The notes under the pieces were generated by a model. The model saw only the letters and a program-made list of their open reading frames with translations. It was not told where the DNA came from and ran no database searches. Of a stretch of 16,092 nt of DNA, positions 6,659-14,578 are shown piece by piece. Both the position numbers and the translations under genes were made by a program. Origin of the DNA: an uncultured Clostridium sp. (GTDB lineage Bacteria > Bacillota > Clostridia > TANB77 > CAG-508). The stretch lies in contig CAMSEX010000012.1 of the NCBI GenBank assembly GCA_947057875.1, forward strand, positions 1-16,092, in the 5' to 3' direction. The stretch's first letter is position 1; each line of letters opens with the position of its first letter.

Positions 6659-9436
6659 ATGAGTGATGATGAAAAAGTAGATTATGGGAAAACACTAAAT
6701 TTGCCAAAAACAGATTTTCCAATGAGAGGAAATTTGCCAGAGAATGAACCTAAAATTGCGGAAAAAGTGTTTGAAAACGATTTGTATGAGAAAATGTTAG
6801 AAAAAAATAAAGGAAAAACACCATTTATATTACATGATGGGCCTCCTTATGCCAATGGCGAAATTCATCTTGGTCATGCGTTGAATAAAATTTTGAAAGA
6901 TACTATTGTTCGTTATAAAAATTTGCAAGGCTTTGATACGCCATATATTCCAGGTTTTGACACACATGGTATGCCAACTGAAAAAAAGGCAATTGAAAAA
7001 TTAGGACTAAATCGAGATGAAATTCCAGTTTCGCAGTTTCGAGATACTTGCAAGCAATTTACAATGGAATATAAAGATAAGCAAATCGAAGGTTTCAAGA
7101 GACTTGGCGTTTTAGGGGATTGGAAAAATCCATACATCACTTATCAGCCACAAATGGAAGCCAAACAAATTAGTGTTTTTGGCGACATGTTCAAAAAAGG
7201 CTACATTTATAAAGGACTAAAACCAGTGTATTGGTGTACCGATTGTGAAACCGCGTTAGCTGAAGCAGAAATTGAATATAAAGATGTCGATTCTATGACA
7301 GCTTATGTGAAATTTCCAGTCAAAGATGCGAAAGGAAAATTTGATGAAAAAGATACATTTATTGTTATTTGGACAACAACTCCTTGGACACTTCCAGGAA
7401 ATATGGGAATTACAATAGGTGCAGATTTTAAATATAGCATTGTTGATATTGGAAAAGAAAAGGTAATTATAGCAAGTGAATTAGTCGAAAAAGTTATGAC
7501 AATCGCTGGTATTGAAAGTTATAAAACGGTTCAAGAATTGGAAGGTAAAGAATTAGAAGGCGTGATTTGTAAACATCCATTTTTTGACAGAGATTCTAGA
7601 GTTGTTTTAGGTTCAGATGATACGATTTTAGTTGAGCTAGAAACTGGTACAGGTGCGGTTCATACGGCTCCGGGCTATGGTAAAGAAGATTATTTATGTG
7701 GTTTAAAAAATAAATTGGAAATTGTGGTTTGTGTAGATGAAAAAGGTCATCAAACAAAAGAAGCAGGGCCATTTGCTGGGCAGTTTTATGCCAAATCAGA
7801 TAAAACGATTATCAATTGGTTGGAAGAAAATGGCTTATTGCTAGCAAGCCAAAAAGTAAACCACTCTTATCCACATTGTTGGAGATGTAAAAAACCAGTA
7901 ATTTTTAGAGCGACCAAGCAATGGTTTGCTTCTGTGGATGGTTTTCGCAAAGAAACATTAGAAGCAATCAAAAATGTAAAATGGTATCCTGCTTGGGGCG
8001 AAGAAAGAATTACAAAAATGGTAGAAGAAAGAAACGATTGGTGCATTTCGCGCCAACGTACATGGGGTGTTCCAATTCCAGTATTTTATTGTAAATCTTG
8101 CGAAAAAGAGTATGTAACACCTGATTCATTAGAGAAAGTACAAAAAATATTTGCTGAAAAAGGTTCTAATGCTTGGTTTGACATGGATGTAAAAGAATTG
8201 ATGCCAGAAAATGCCAAATGTGAATGTGGTTGTACGGAATTTGTGAAAGAAACAGATATCATGGATGTGTGGTTTGATTCTGGTTCCACACATGAGTCTG
8301 TTTTGGCAGCACGCGGACTTCCAGAGGCAAATTTGTATTTAGAAGGAAGTGACCAATATCGTGGTTGGTTCCAGTCTTCGCTTTTGACTTCGATTGCCAC
8401 AAAAGGAAAAGCGCCATACAAAGAAGTTTTGACACATGGTTATACTGTTGACGAAAAAGGTAGAAAAATGTCGAAATCTTTGGGAAATGGAATTGAGCCA
8501 AAAGATGTGATTAGTCAGTCAGGTGCTGATGTTTTAAGACTTTGGGTTCTAGCATCGGATTATAAATCTGATATTAGCGGCTCAAATGATATTATCAAAC
8601 AAGTGACAGAAGTTTATCGTAAAATTAGAAATACAGCTAGATATATTTTAGGAAATATTTCTGACTTTGATGTCAACAATCCAGTACCATATGAAGATTT
8701 GTTAGAGATTGATAAATGGGCACTAACCAAATTAAATCGTTTGATTAAAGATTGCACCAAAGCTTATGACACATATGATTTTCATATTGCGTATCGTGCT
8801 TTAAATCAATTTTGTGTAGTGGATATGAGTTCTTTCTATTTGGATATTATTAAAAATAGGTTATACACATATCGTGCAGATTGTGTGGAAAGAAGAGCAG
8901 CGCAAACAGCAATGTATGAAATTCTATCTGGTTTGGTTCGTATTTTAGCGCCAATGACTTGTTTTACAGCAGAAGAAATTTGGCAACATATGCCACATAG
9001 AAAAGGCGAAAATCGAGAAAGTGTAATGCTGGATTATTATCCAAAAATAAATGCAAAATTTGAAAATCAAACATTGGAATTAAAATGGGAACGTTTAATC
9101 AAAGTAAAAGAAGCAGTTGCTAAAAAGTTAGAAATAGCAAGAGCTGAGAAGAAAATTGGCTTATCTTTAGAAGCAAAAGTGATTTTATATGCAGAAGCAG
9201 AGGAACATGATTTTATTAAAAATAATTTGGAAATATTGAAAGAGATTTGTCTAGTGTCTGGTTTGGAAATCAGCGAAAATAGAAGAAATCAAGATGAAGA
9301 AGTTGGTATTGGTGTGGAAGTGAAAAAAGCAGATGGCGAAAAATGTGAACGCTGTTGGCAATATTCTACAACTGTTGGAGAAGATAGCAATTATCCAACC
9401 TTGTGCCACGACTGCAAAGAAGTAATGAAATCATAA
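6659..9436 (+). CDS. ileS: Isoleucyl-tRNA synthetase
   Basis: Class I cytoplasmic synthetase charging tRNA-Ile, with post-transfer editing of Val-tRNA-Ile. The 925 residues match the bacterial type-1 enzyme. The HIGH motif reads HLGH (70-73) within DGPPYANGEIHLGHALN. The editing domain contains WTTTPWTLPGNMG (about 239-251). KMSKS is intact at 603-607, preceded by the SDQYRGWFQSS substrate-pocket region. A C-terminal zinc finger has Cys896, Cys899, Cys916 and Cys919, characteristic of type 1. An additional cysteine set (478, 481, 521, 523, 525) lies in the catalytic insert and could bind a second metal. AGGAGG lies 8 bases before the ATG. A VanZ-like gene follows 12 bases after the stop, probably on the same transcript. 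Confidence 0.98.
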   Translation: MSDDEKVDYGKTLNLPKTDFPMRGNLPENEPKIAEKVFENDLYEKMLEKNKGKTPFILHDGPPYANGEIHLGHALNKILKDTIVRYKNLQGFDTPYIPGFDTHGMPTEKKAIEKLGLNRDEIPVSQFRDTCKQFTMEYKDKQIEGFKRLGVLGDWKNPYITYQPQMEAKQISVFGDMFKKGYIYKGLKPVYWCTDCETALAEAEIEYKDVDSMTAYVKFPVKDAKGKFDEKDTFIVIWTTTPWTLPGNMGITIGADFKYSIVDIGKEKVIIASELVEKVMTIAGIESYKTVQELEGKELEGVICKHPFFDRDSRVVLGSDDTILVELETGTGAVHTAPGYGKEDYLCGLKNKLEIVVCVDEKGHQTKEAGPFAGQFYAKSDKTIINWLEENGLLLASQKVNHSYPHCWRCKKPVIFRATKQWFASVDGFRKETLEAIKNVKWYPAWGEERITKMVEERNDWCISRQRTWGVPIPVFYCKSCEKEYVTPDSLEKVQKIFAEKGSNAWFDMDVKELMPENAKCECGCTEFVKETDIMDVWFDSGSTHESVLAARGLPEANLYLEGSDQYRGWFQSSLLTSIATKGKAPYKEVLTHGYTVDEKGRKMSKSLGNGIEPKDVISQSGADVLRLWVLASDYKSDISGSNDIIKQVTEVYRKIRNTARYILGNISDFDVNNPVPYEDLLEIDKWALTKLNRLIKDCTKAYDTYDFHIAYRALNQFCVVDMSSFYLDIIKNRLYTYRADCVERRAAQTAMYEILSGLVRILAPMTCFTAEEIWQHMPHRKGENRESVMLDYYPKINAKFENQTLELKWERLIKVKEAVAKKLEIARAEKKIGLSLEAKVILYAEAEEHDFIKNNLEILKEICLVSGLEISENRRNQDEEVGIGVEVKKADGEKCERCWQYSTTVGEDSNYPTLCHDCKEVMKS

Positions 9437-9448
9437 GGGGAGTGAAGG

Positions 9449-9955
9449 ATGAATAAAAATCGCCACAAATTGCATAAAATTTTATTTTATAGTATTTTTG
9501 CTTTTTATGTCATTATGTCACTTGCGATATTGTTTCGAGCATCTCACTCGACAAGAAATGTAAATCTGATTCCGTTTCGCACGATTAGTAGTTTCTTGTC
9601 AAGAAATATTTTTCATATTTTTGTTTTTAGCAATTTGTTTGGGAATATTCTCTTGTTTGTGCCGCTGGGAATTTATGGCATGACTTTGATGCGAGAGAAA
9701 AGCGGAAAAAAAGCAACTTTTATAGTGTTTTTAACAAGTTTGGCAGTGGAAATTGTGCAATATACATTTAAAAAGGGCGTTGGAGACATAGACGATATTA
9801 TCCTAAATGTTTTAGGTGGTTTTATAGGAGTTATTTTATATCAAAAGTGTCTAATAAAATTTGAAAATGAAAAAAAAGTTAATTTTTTTATTGGAGCCAT
9901 TGCCTTTATGGTCGCAATTATCAGTTTATTGGCTATGATTTTTTATTATCATTAA
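9449..9955 (+). CDS. VanZ-like membrane protein
   Basis: The 168-residue product carries VanZ-family hallmarks: an N-terminal helix, NLIPFRT (about 39-45), GNILLFVPLGIYG in the second helix (about 65-77), a central SLAVEIVQ segment, and GVGDIDDIILNVLGGFIG (about 110-127), in which the acidic DIDD precedes a Gly-rich helix. Four to five membrane helices are likely. VanZ of enterococcal transposons gives low-level teicoplanin resistance, and chromosomal homologues are widespread with unclear function. The start follows GGGGAG/GAAGG, and the 12-base gap to ileS suggests co-transcription. With no glycopeptide-resistance genes nearby, a housekeeping envelope role is more likely than resistance. 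Confidence 0.88.
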   Translation: MNKNRHKLHKILFYSIFAFYVIMSLAILFRASHSTRNVNLIPFRTISSFLSRNIFHIFVFSNLFGNILLFVPLGIYGMTLMREKSGKKATFIVFLTSLAVEIVQYTFKKGVGDIDDIILNVLGGFIGVILYQKCLIKFENEKKVNFFIGAIAFMVAIISLLAMIFYYH

Positions 9956-9965
9956 TGATTAAAAA

Positions 9966-9994
9966 TTGACATAAAAAAGTGTACATTATATGAT
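9966..9994 (+). promoter_or_regulatory. Strong promoter upstream of a terminator
   Basis: TTGACA (9966-9971), a 17-base spacer and TATGAT (9989-9994) sit 10 bases after the VanZ-like stop. Transcription should start near 10001 and meet the hairpin at 10043-10091, so the predicted product is a transcript of roughly 90 bases with no open frame. It may be a small RNA, or the terminator may let some transcripts through into gatCAB. Confidence 0.6.
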
Positions 9995-10042
9995 AAAATT
10001 GTGAAGATTTTGTAAATTAATAAAAATAAAAGTTATAAAAAC

Positions 10043-10091
10043 AAAAAGCGTGAGAAATTTTAGGTTTTGCTAAAATTTCGCTCGCTTTTTT
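10043..10091 (+). terminator. Intrinsic terminator after ileS-vanZ
   Basis: A long stem pairs AAAAAGCG...AAATTTTAG (10043-10063) with CTAAAATTT...CGCTTTTT (10070-10090), with two mismatches, a GTTTTG loop and six Ts. It would end both ileS-vanZ read-through and any transcript begun at 9966-9994. Bases 10044-10058 repeat, base for base, the 5' half of the gdpP terminator. Confidence 0.85.
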
Positions 10092-10244
10092 GAGATTTGT
10101 AGAAAACGTTATAGTTTTTATAGTTTTTGTTTTTGGATTCTAAAATATGGTTTTATTTTATTTGTTAAACCTAACAGATAGTTTATTGAGGTATCAAATA
10201 ATAATGCTATTTTTGTAAAATCTAATTTTATCTTAAATTTTTTA

Positions 10245-10273
10245 TTGTAATTTTTTGGAATTCGTTATATAAT
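10245..10273 (+). promoter_or_regulatory. gatCAB promoter
   Basis: TTGTAA (10245-10250), a 17-base spacer and a perfect TATAAT (10268-10273) lie 34 bases before the gatC ATG. The leader is about 28 bases and ends in AAGGAGGG (10294-10301). Confidence 0.8.
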
Positions 10274-10307
10274 GCAAAAATAAGAGAAAATTTAAGGAGG
10301 GAACAAA

Positions 10308-10598
10308 ATGGCTGATATTTCTAGAGAAGAGATTGTTCATATTGCAAAACTAGCAATGCTTCATTTAACAGATGCCGAAATCGACCAATATACGCAAGAT
10401 ATGCAGGAAATTTTAAGTTATGCAGAAATGATTAATCAGTTAGATACATCGGATACAGATGAGACTATTGGCGCAGTAGAGCAAAAAAATGTATTTAGAA
10501 AAGATGAAATAATAACATTTGAAAATCGAGATATTTTGTTACAAAATGCACCAACACAAGAGGAAGGAATGTTTGAAATTCCAAAAGTGATTAATTAA
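10308..10598 (+). CDS. gatC: Asp/Glu-tRNA amidotransferase subunit C
   Basis: Small linker subunit of the GatCAB complex, which wraps around the GatA-GatB interface and stabilises GatA. The 96-residue product has the family layout: an N-terminal helix ISREEIVHIAKLAML, a second helix around DAEIDQYTQDMQEILSYAEMI, then an extended acidic middle with LDTSDTDET and a C-terminal segment with NAPTQEEGMFEIPKVI. The length is typical. It heads the operon, with gatA starting 17 bases after its stop. Confidence 0.95.
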   Translation: MADISREEIVHIAKLAMLHLTDAEIDQYTQDMQEILSYAEMINQLDTSDTDETIGAVEQKNVFRKDEIITFENRDILLQNAPTQEEGMFEIPKVIN

Positions 10599-10615
10599 AG
10601 GAGGAATGCTTAAAA

Positions 10616-12085
10616 ATGGAGCTTTATGAATTAACAGTTCATGAATTAGTGGACAAATTAGAAAAAAATGAAATAACATCTGAGGAAATTGTGAAGAGTT
10701 ACTTTGAACGTATTAAAGAAAAAGATGGCGTTGTTAAAGCCTATATCACAACATTGGAAGAACAAGCGATGGAGCAGGCGAAAGAAATTGATGCAAAAAG
10801 AAAAGCAGGAGAAAAATTAGGAAAATTTGCAGGAATTCCAATTGCTATAAAAGATAATATGTGCATTACTAGTATAAAAACAACTTGTGGTTCAAAAATG
10901 TTAGAAAATTTTGTAGCGCCATATGATGCAACAGTCATTGAAAAATTGAACCAAGAAAATATGATTTATTTGGGAAAATTAAATATGGATGAGTTTGCAA
11001 TGGGAAGTTCAACAGAGACATCATATTTTTTTGAAACACATAATCCTTGGGATTTATCAAGAGTGCCAGGAGGTTCATCTGGAGGAAGTGCAGCAGCAGT
11101 AAGTGCAAATATGGTACCTTGGACATTGGGAAGCGATACAGGAGGTTCCATTCGTCAGCCAGCAGGTTTATGTGGTGTGGTTGGTTTAAAACCAACGTAT
11201 GGATTGGTTTCAAGATTTGGTTTAATTGCATATGCGTCATCACTTGACCAGATTGGTCCAATTACAAAAGATGTTACAGATAGTGCTAATTTATTAAATT
11301 TGATTGCTGGGCATGATGAAAAAGATACAACATCAAGTGATATGCCAAAGAAAGATTATACAGGTAGTCTTGTAAATGATGTAAAAGGTATGAAAATAGG
11401 GGTTCCAAGAGAATATTTAGGAGAAGGGACAAGCACAGAAGTCAAAGAAGAAATGTTTCAAGTGATAAAGAAATACCAAGAGCTTGGTGCAACAGTGGAA
11501 GAGTGTTCATTAGATGTTGGAAAATATGCGTCTGCTGCCTATTATATGATAGCATGTGCAGAGGCAAGTTCTAATTTGGGAAGGTTTGACGGAATTCGTT
11601 ATGGATATAGAAGTGAGAAATTTAGCAATTTGAAAGATATTTATAAAAATTCAAGAAGTGAAGGCTTTGGTGCAGAAGTGAAAAGAAGAATTATTTTAGG
11701 AACCTATGTGCTAAGTTCTGGTTATTATGATGCCTATTACAAAAAAGCGCAAAAAGTACGAACTTTAATCAAAAAGGCATATGGCGAGTTATTTGAGAAA
11801 TATGATTTATTGCTAACTCCAGTTTCGCCAACAACCGCATTTAAAATAGGAGAAAAAACAGCAAGTCCATTAGAAATGTATATGGCAGATATTTGTACAG
11901 TTCCAGTTAATATTGGTGGTTTACCAGGCATGAGTATACCATGTGGGGTAGATTCTAAAGGCTTGCCAATTGGATTTCAATTAATTGCAAAACCATTTGC
12001 AGAAGAAACGATTTTTCGTGCAGCTTATACGTATGAGCAGAATACAAATTTTAGAGAGAAAAATCAGCCAACATTTAAAGGGTAA
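10616..12085 (+). CDS. gatA: Asp/Glu-tRNA amidotransferase subunit A
   Basis: Glutaminase subunit of GatCAB; it releases ammonia from glutamine (or asparagine) and channels it to GatB for conversion of mischarged Glu-tRNA-Gln or Asp-tRNA-Asn. The 489-residue amidase-signature protein carries the full Ser-cisSer-Lys triad: Lys79 in PIAIKDN, Ser154 in PGGSSGGSAAA and nucleophile Ser178 in DTGGSIRQPAG. Spacing equals the well-studied Staphylococcus aureus enzyme as I recall it. The C-terminal region contains the usual GLPGMSIPCG and GLPIGFQLI segments. AGGAGG lies about 10 bases before the ATG. It is in an operon between gatC and gatB, 18 bases before gatB. Confidence 0.97.
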   Translation: MELYELTVHELVDKLEKNEITSEEIVKSYFERIKEKDGVVKAYITTLEEQAMEQAKEIDAKRKAGEKLGKFAGIPIAIKDNMCITSIKTTCGSKMLENFVAPYDATVIEKLNQENMIYLGKLNMDEFAMGSSTETSYFFETHNPWDLSRVPGGSSGGSAAAVSANMVPWTLGSDTGGSIRQPAGLCGVVGLKPTYGLVSRFGLIAYASSLDQIGPITKDVTDSANLLNLIAGHDEKDTTSSDMPKKDYTGSLVNDVKGMKIGVPREYLGEGTSTEVKEEMFQVIKKYQELGATVEECSLDVGKYASAAYYMIACAEASSNLGRFDGIRYGYRSEKFSNLKDIYKNSRSEGFGAEVKRRIILGTYVLSSGYYDAYYKKAQKVRTLIKKAYGELFEKYDLLLTPVSPTTAFKIGEKTASPLEMYMADICTVPVNIGGLPGMSIPCGVDSKGLPIGFQLIAKPFAEETIFRAAYTYEQNTNFREKNQPTFKG

Positions 12086-12103
12086 AAGGAAAGGAGAACA
12101 AAT

Positions 12104-13546
12104 ATGTCAAAAGAAGATTATGAAATGGTAATTGGTTTGGAAGTGCATTGTGAGCTTTCGACCAAAACAAAAATATTTTGTAGTTGCCAAAATGAATTTG
12201 GAGGCGAGCCCAATACACATTGCTGTCCAATTTGCATGGCAATGCCAGGAACACTACCTGTTTTAAATGAAAAAGTGGTTGAATATGCCGTTAAAGCTGG
12301 ACTTGCTACCAATTGTACGATTTCTCAAAATAGTAAAAATGATCGAAAAAATTATTTTTATCCAGATTTACCAAAAGCCTACCAAATTTCTCAATATGAT
12401 ATGCCATTATGTCAAAATGGGAATGTAACGATTGAAACTGAAGAAGGCGAAAAAAAGATACGTTTATTGCGTATTCACATAGAGGAAGATGCTGGAAAGT
12501 TAAACCACGATGATTATGGAAGAGGTACTTTTGTGGATTTGAATCGAGCTGGTGTTCCGCTAATTGAATGTGTTTCTGAGCCAGATTTGCGTAGTCCACA
12601 GGAGGCAGAAGCTTATCTACGAAAATTGAAATCTATTTTTGAATATATTGGAATTTCAGATTGTAAAATGCAAGAAGGTTCTCTTCGTGCAGATGTGAAT
12701 GTTTCTGTTCGTAAAAAAGGTTCAAAAGAATTTGGAACAAGAACAGAATGTAAAAACATGAATTCTTTTAGAAGCATTATTCGTGAGATTGAGTATGAAG
12801 CAAATCGCCAAATTGAGGTGCTTGAAAATGGAGGAGTTGTAGAACAGGCAACTCTTCGTTGGGATGATATTTCAGGCAGAACGTTCTCCATGAGAGATAA
12901 AGAAGACGCAGAAGATTATCGCTATTTTCCAGATCCAGACTTGGTGGCAATTAAATTGTCTGACGAATATATTGAAAATATTAAAAATGCTTTGCCAGAA
13001 TTACCAGAAACGCGCAAGAAAAGATATTTGGAGGAATATCAATTAATTCCAAAAGCAGCGAATTTTGTGACGAGTTCAAAATATTATTCTGATATGTTTG
13101 AAGAGGCAATTGAAGTTTGTAACAATCCAAAAACGGCAAGTAATTTGATGATGTCTGAAATCGCGAGAATTTTGAATGAACGAGAAGAAGAGCCAGAAAA
13201 TATTCCATTTACAGGAAAAAAATTGGGAGAATTAGTAGAATTAATTGACAAAGGTACCATTAGTTCAAGCATTGCCAAAAAGGTTTTGGAAGAATTGTTT
13301 GTCAATCCAAATTCTAAGCCAAGTGAAATTATTGAGAAGAATGGCTGGATTCAAATTTCAGATGAAGGAGCAATGAAGGAAGTTGTTGGCAAAATTTTGT
13401 CAGCAAATCCGCAGTCAATTGCAGATTTTAAAGCAGGAAAAGATAGAGCTTTAGGATTTTTAGTAGGGCAAGCTATGAAGGAAACAAAAGGAAAAGCAAA
13501 TCCACAATTGTTAAATAAATTGTTTTTGGAGGAATTGAAAAAGTAG
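12104..13546 (+). CDS. gatB: Asp/Glu-tRNA amidotransferase subunit B
   Basis: Kinase/transamidase subunit that phosphorylates the Glu or Asp attached to tRNA and accepts ammonia from GatA. The 480 residues include the catalytic cradle opening VIGLEVHCELSTKTKIFC, a Cys pair set (FCSCQNEF and HCCPIC, about 22-46) able to hold zinc, NRAGVPLIECVSEPD, and SLRADVNVSVR with the metal and tRNA pocket. It ends in a helical YqeY-like tail (IADFKAGKDRALGFLVGQAM) that binds tRNA. The ribosome binding site is AAGGAG. Presence of this complex implies the organism makes Gln-tRNA and/or Asn-tRNA indirectly; whether glnS or asnS also exists cannot be seen here. Confidence 0.97.
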   Translation: MSKEDYEMVIGLEVHCELSTKTKIFCSCQNEFGGEPNTHCCPICMAMPGTLPVLNEKVVEYAVKAGLATNCTISQNSKNDRKNYFYPDLPKAYQISQYDMPLCQNGNVTIETEEGEKKIRLLRIHIEEDAGKLNHDDYGRGTFVDLNRAGVPLIECVSEPDLRSPQEAEAYLRKLKSIFEYIGISDCKMQEGSLRADVNVSVRKKGSKEFGTRTECKNMNSFRSIIREIEYEANRQIEVLENGGVVEQATLRWDDISGRTFSMRDKEDAEDYRYFPDPDLVAIKLSDEYIENIKNALPELPETRKKRYLEEYQLIPKAANFVTSSKYYSDMFEEAIEVCNNPKTASNLMMSEIARILNEREEEPENIPFTGKKLGELVELIDKGTISSSIAKKVLEELFVNPNSKPSEIIEKNGWIQISDEGAMKEVVGKILSANPQSIADFKAGKDRALGFLVGQAMKETKGKANPQLLNKLFLEELKK

Positions 13547-13551
13547 GAAAA

Positions 13552-13890
13552 ATGGAAAGTTTAGAAATGTTAAAAGGGATTTTAGACAGTTATCCATACC
13601 CGATTGTTTTTGTAGATAATGAGTATATCATTAGATTTATGAATAAAAATGCACAAGAGCATCATAAGAAAAAAGGTAGAGATTTAATGGGAAAAAGCAT
13701 ATTTGATTGCCATAATGAAAAATCCATAGAAAAAATAAAGAAATATTATGAGCAAATTAAATATAATGGAAAAGAGATATTTGTATTTGTGAATTCTAAA
13801 AATCAAAGAGTTTATATGCAAGGTGTTAGAAATAACCAAGGTAAGTGGATTGGATTTATTGAGAGGTTTGAATTAAATTTGCAAATTTGA
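13552..13890 (+). CDS. Stand-alone PAS-domain protein
   Basis: The 112-residue product is a single PAS fold: an N-terminal helix (ESLEMLKGILDSY), strand YPIVFVDNEYIIRFMN, a central helix ending GRDLMGKSIFDCHNEKSIEKI, then strands EIFVFVNSKN, QRVYMQGVRN and WIGFIERFEL. No output domain is attached. The GKSIFDCHNEKS segment (Cys53-His54) resembles the PAS part of DUF438-type proteins, where a CH motif could ligate haem; this is a resemblance only. Start ATG lies 5 bases after the gatB stop with just a weak AGG site overlapping that stop, so translational coupling to gatB is likely. The operon terminates 11 bases later. The partner or signal is unknown. Confidence 0.85.
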   Translation: MESLEMLKGILDSYPYPIVFVDNEYIIRFMNKNAQEHHKKKGRDLMGKSIFDCHNEKSIEKIKKYYEQIKYNGKEIFVFVNSKNQRVYMQGVRNNQGKWIGFIERFELNLQI

Positions 13891-13901
13891 TTGAAAAACA
13901 A

Positions 13902-13940
13902 AAAAAATAGAGCTATTGTTTGAAAATAGCTCTATTTTTT
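13902..13940 (+). terminator. Terminator after gatCAB-PAS
   Basis: A perfect 16-bp stem (13902-13917 with 13925-13940) has a 7-base GTTTGAA loop and ends in six Ts, 11 bases after the PAS-gene stop. It closes the gatCAB operon. Confidence 0.9.
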
Positions 13941-13959
13941 ATAAAAATCTTAAATTCTA

Positions 13960-13988
13960 TTGCCCAAAATAAATTAATATGATAAAAT
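13960..13988 (+). promoter_or_regulatory. Promoter of the HD-hydrolase gene
   Basis: TTGCCC (13960-13965), a 17-base spacer and TAAAAT (13983-13988) lie 25 bases before the ATG. It sits directly after the preceding terminator, so this begins a new unit. Confidence 0.55.
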
Positions 13989-14013
13989 TTAATTTAAACA
14001 AAAGGAGGAATAA

Positions 14014-14568
14014 ATGAGAGAGGAATTTTTAGGGTTATTGAAAAGTATTCAACGAGATGGAATGGATAAATTGATTGAATTTATAGAAAAAAGTGACTTT
14101 TTCAAAGCTCCAGCAAGTACAAGATTTCATGGTTCACATGAAGGTGGACTTTTAGAACATAGTATGAAAGTGTATGAAATTTTAATTGATAAAGTAAAAA
14201 ATTGTGTTGTGCCAATTGAAGTTTCAGAAGAAAGTTTGATTTTGATTGCACTTTTGCATGATATTTGCAAAGTAAATTTTTATAAAGTAGATTACAGAAA
14301 TGCAAAAAATGCATTTGGCGAATGGGAAAAGGTGCCATATTACACGATTGAAGACACAATTCCATATGGGCATGGAGAAAAAAGTGTGATGATGATTACA
14401 GAATATATCAAACTAACAGTTGAGGAAAAATATTGCATTCGTTGGCATATGGGTTTTACAGAGCCAAAAGAAGTTTACAATACATTAGGACAAGCTTTCA
14501 AAAAATTTCCGCTAGCGCTTTTAATGCATGAAGCGGATTTGGAGGCAACCTATTTTTTTGATACATAA
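14014..14568 (+). CDS. HD-domain hydrolase
   Basis: Metal-dependent phosphohydrolase fold, 184 residues, soluble. The metal-site pattern is visible: FHGSHEGGLLEHS (His39, His42, His49), LLHDICK with the His82-Asp83 doublet that names the family, WHMG with His145, and MHEADLEATYF (His172, Asp175). The layout resembles the compact HD proteins related to the YhaM catalytic domain rather than HD-GYP or ppGpp enzymes. Substrate is unknown; a nucleotide or nucleic-acid end is plausible. AGGAGG lies 5 bases before the ATG. A penicillin-binding protein gene begins about 10 bases after its stop, suggesting co-transcription. Family call is firm, function open. Confidence 0.88.
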   Translation: MREEFLGLLKSIQRDGMDKLIEFIEKSDFFKAPASTRFHGSHEGGLLEHSMKVYEILIDKVKNCVVPIEVSEESLILIALLHDICKVNFYKVDYRNAKNAFGEWEKVPYYTIEDTIPYGHGEKSVMMITEYIKLTVEEKYCIRWHMGFTEPKEVYNTLGQAFKKFPLALLMHEADLEATYFFDT

Positions 14569-14578
14569 GTAAAAATTG

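Larger units (their letters stand above)
9956..10307. other. Gene-free stretch between vanZ-like and gatC
   Basis: This 352-base AT-rich region holds a near-consensus promoter (9966-9994), a terminator hairpin (10043-10091) and the gatC promoter (10245-10273). Between 10092 and 10244 I see no coding potential and no clear structure beyond a weak TAAAC/GTTTA inverted repeat around 10167-10186. No tRNA, T-box or riboswitch is recognisable. Confidence 0.8.

Noticed and set aside
2866..9955. VanY and VanZ as part of a glycopeptide-resistance cluster
   Set aside because: The two genes lie about 6 kb apart in different transcription units, with no vanH, vanA-type ligase, vanX or VanRS pair near; chromosomal homologues are common in Firmicutes.
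10092..10244. Possible hidden RNA gene or small peptide in the second half of the vanZ-gatC gap
   Set aside because: Very AT-rich, no ribosome binding site followed by an open frame, no stable GC-containing stem, no tRNA-like arms.
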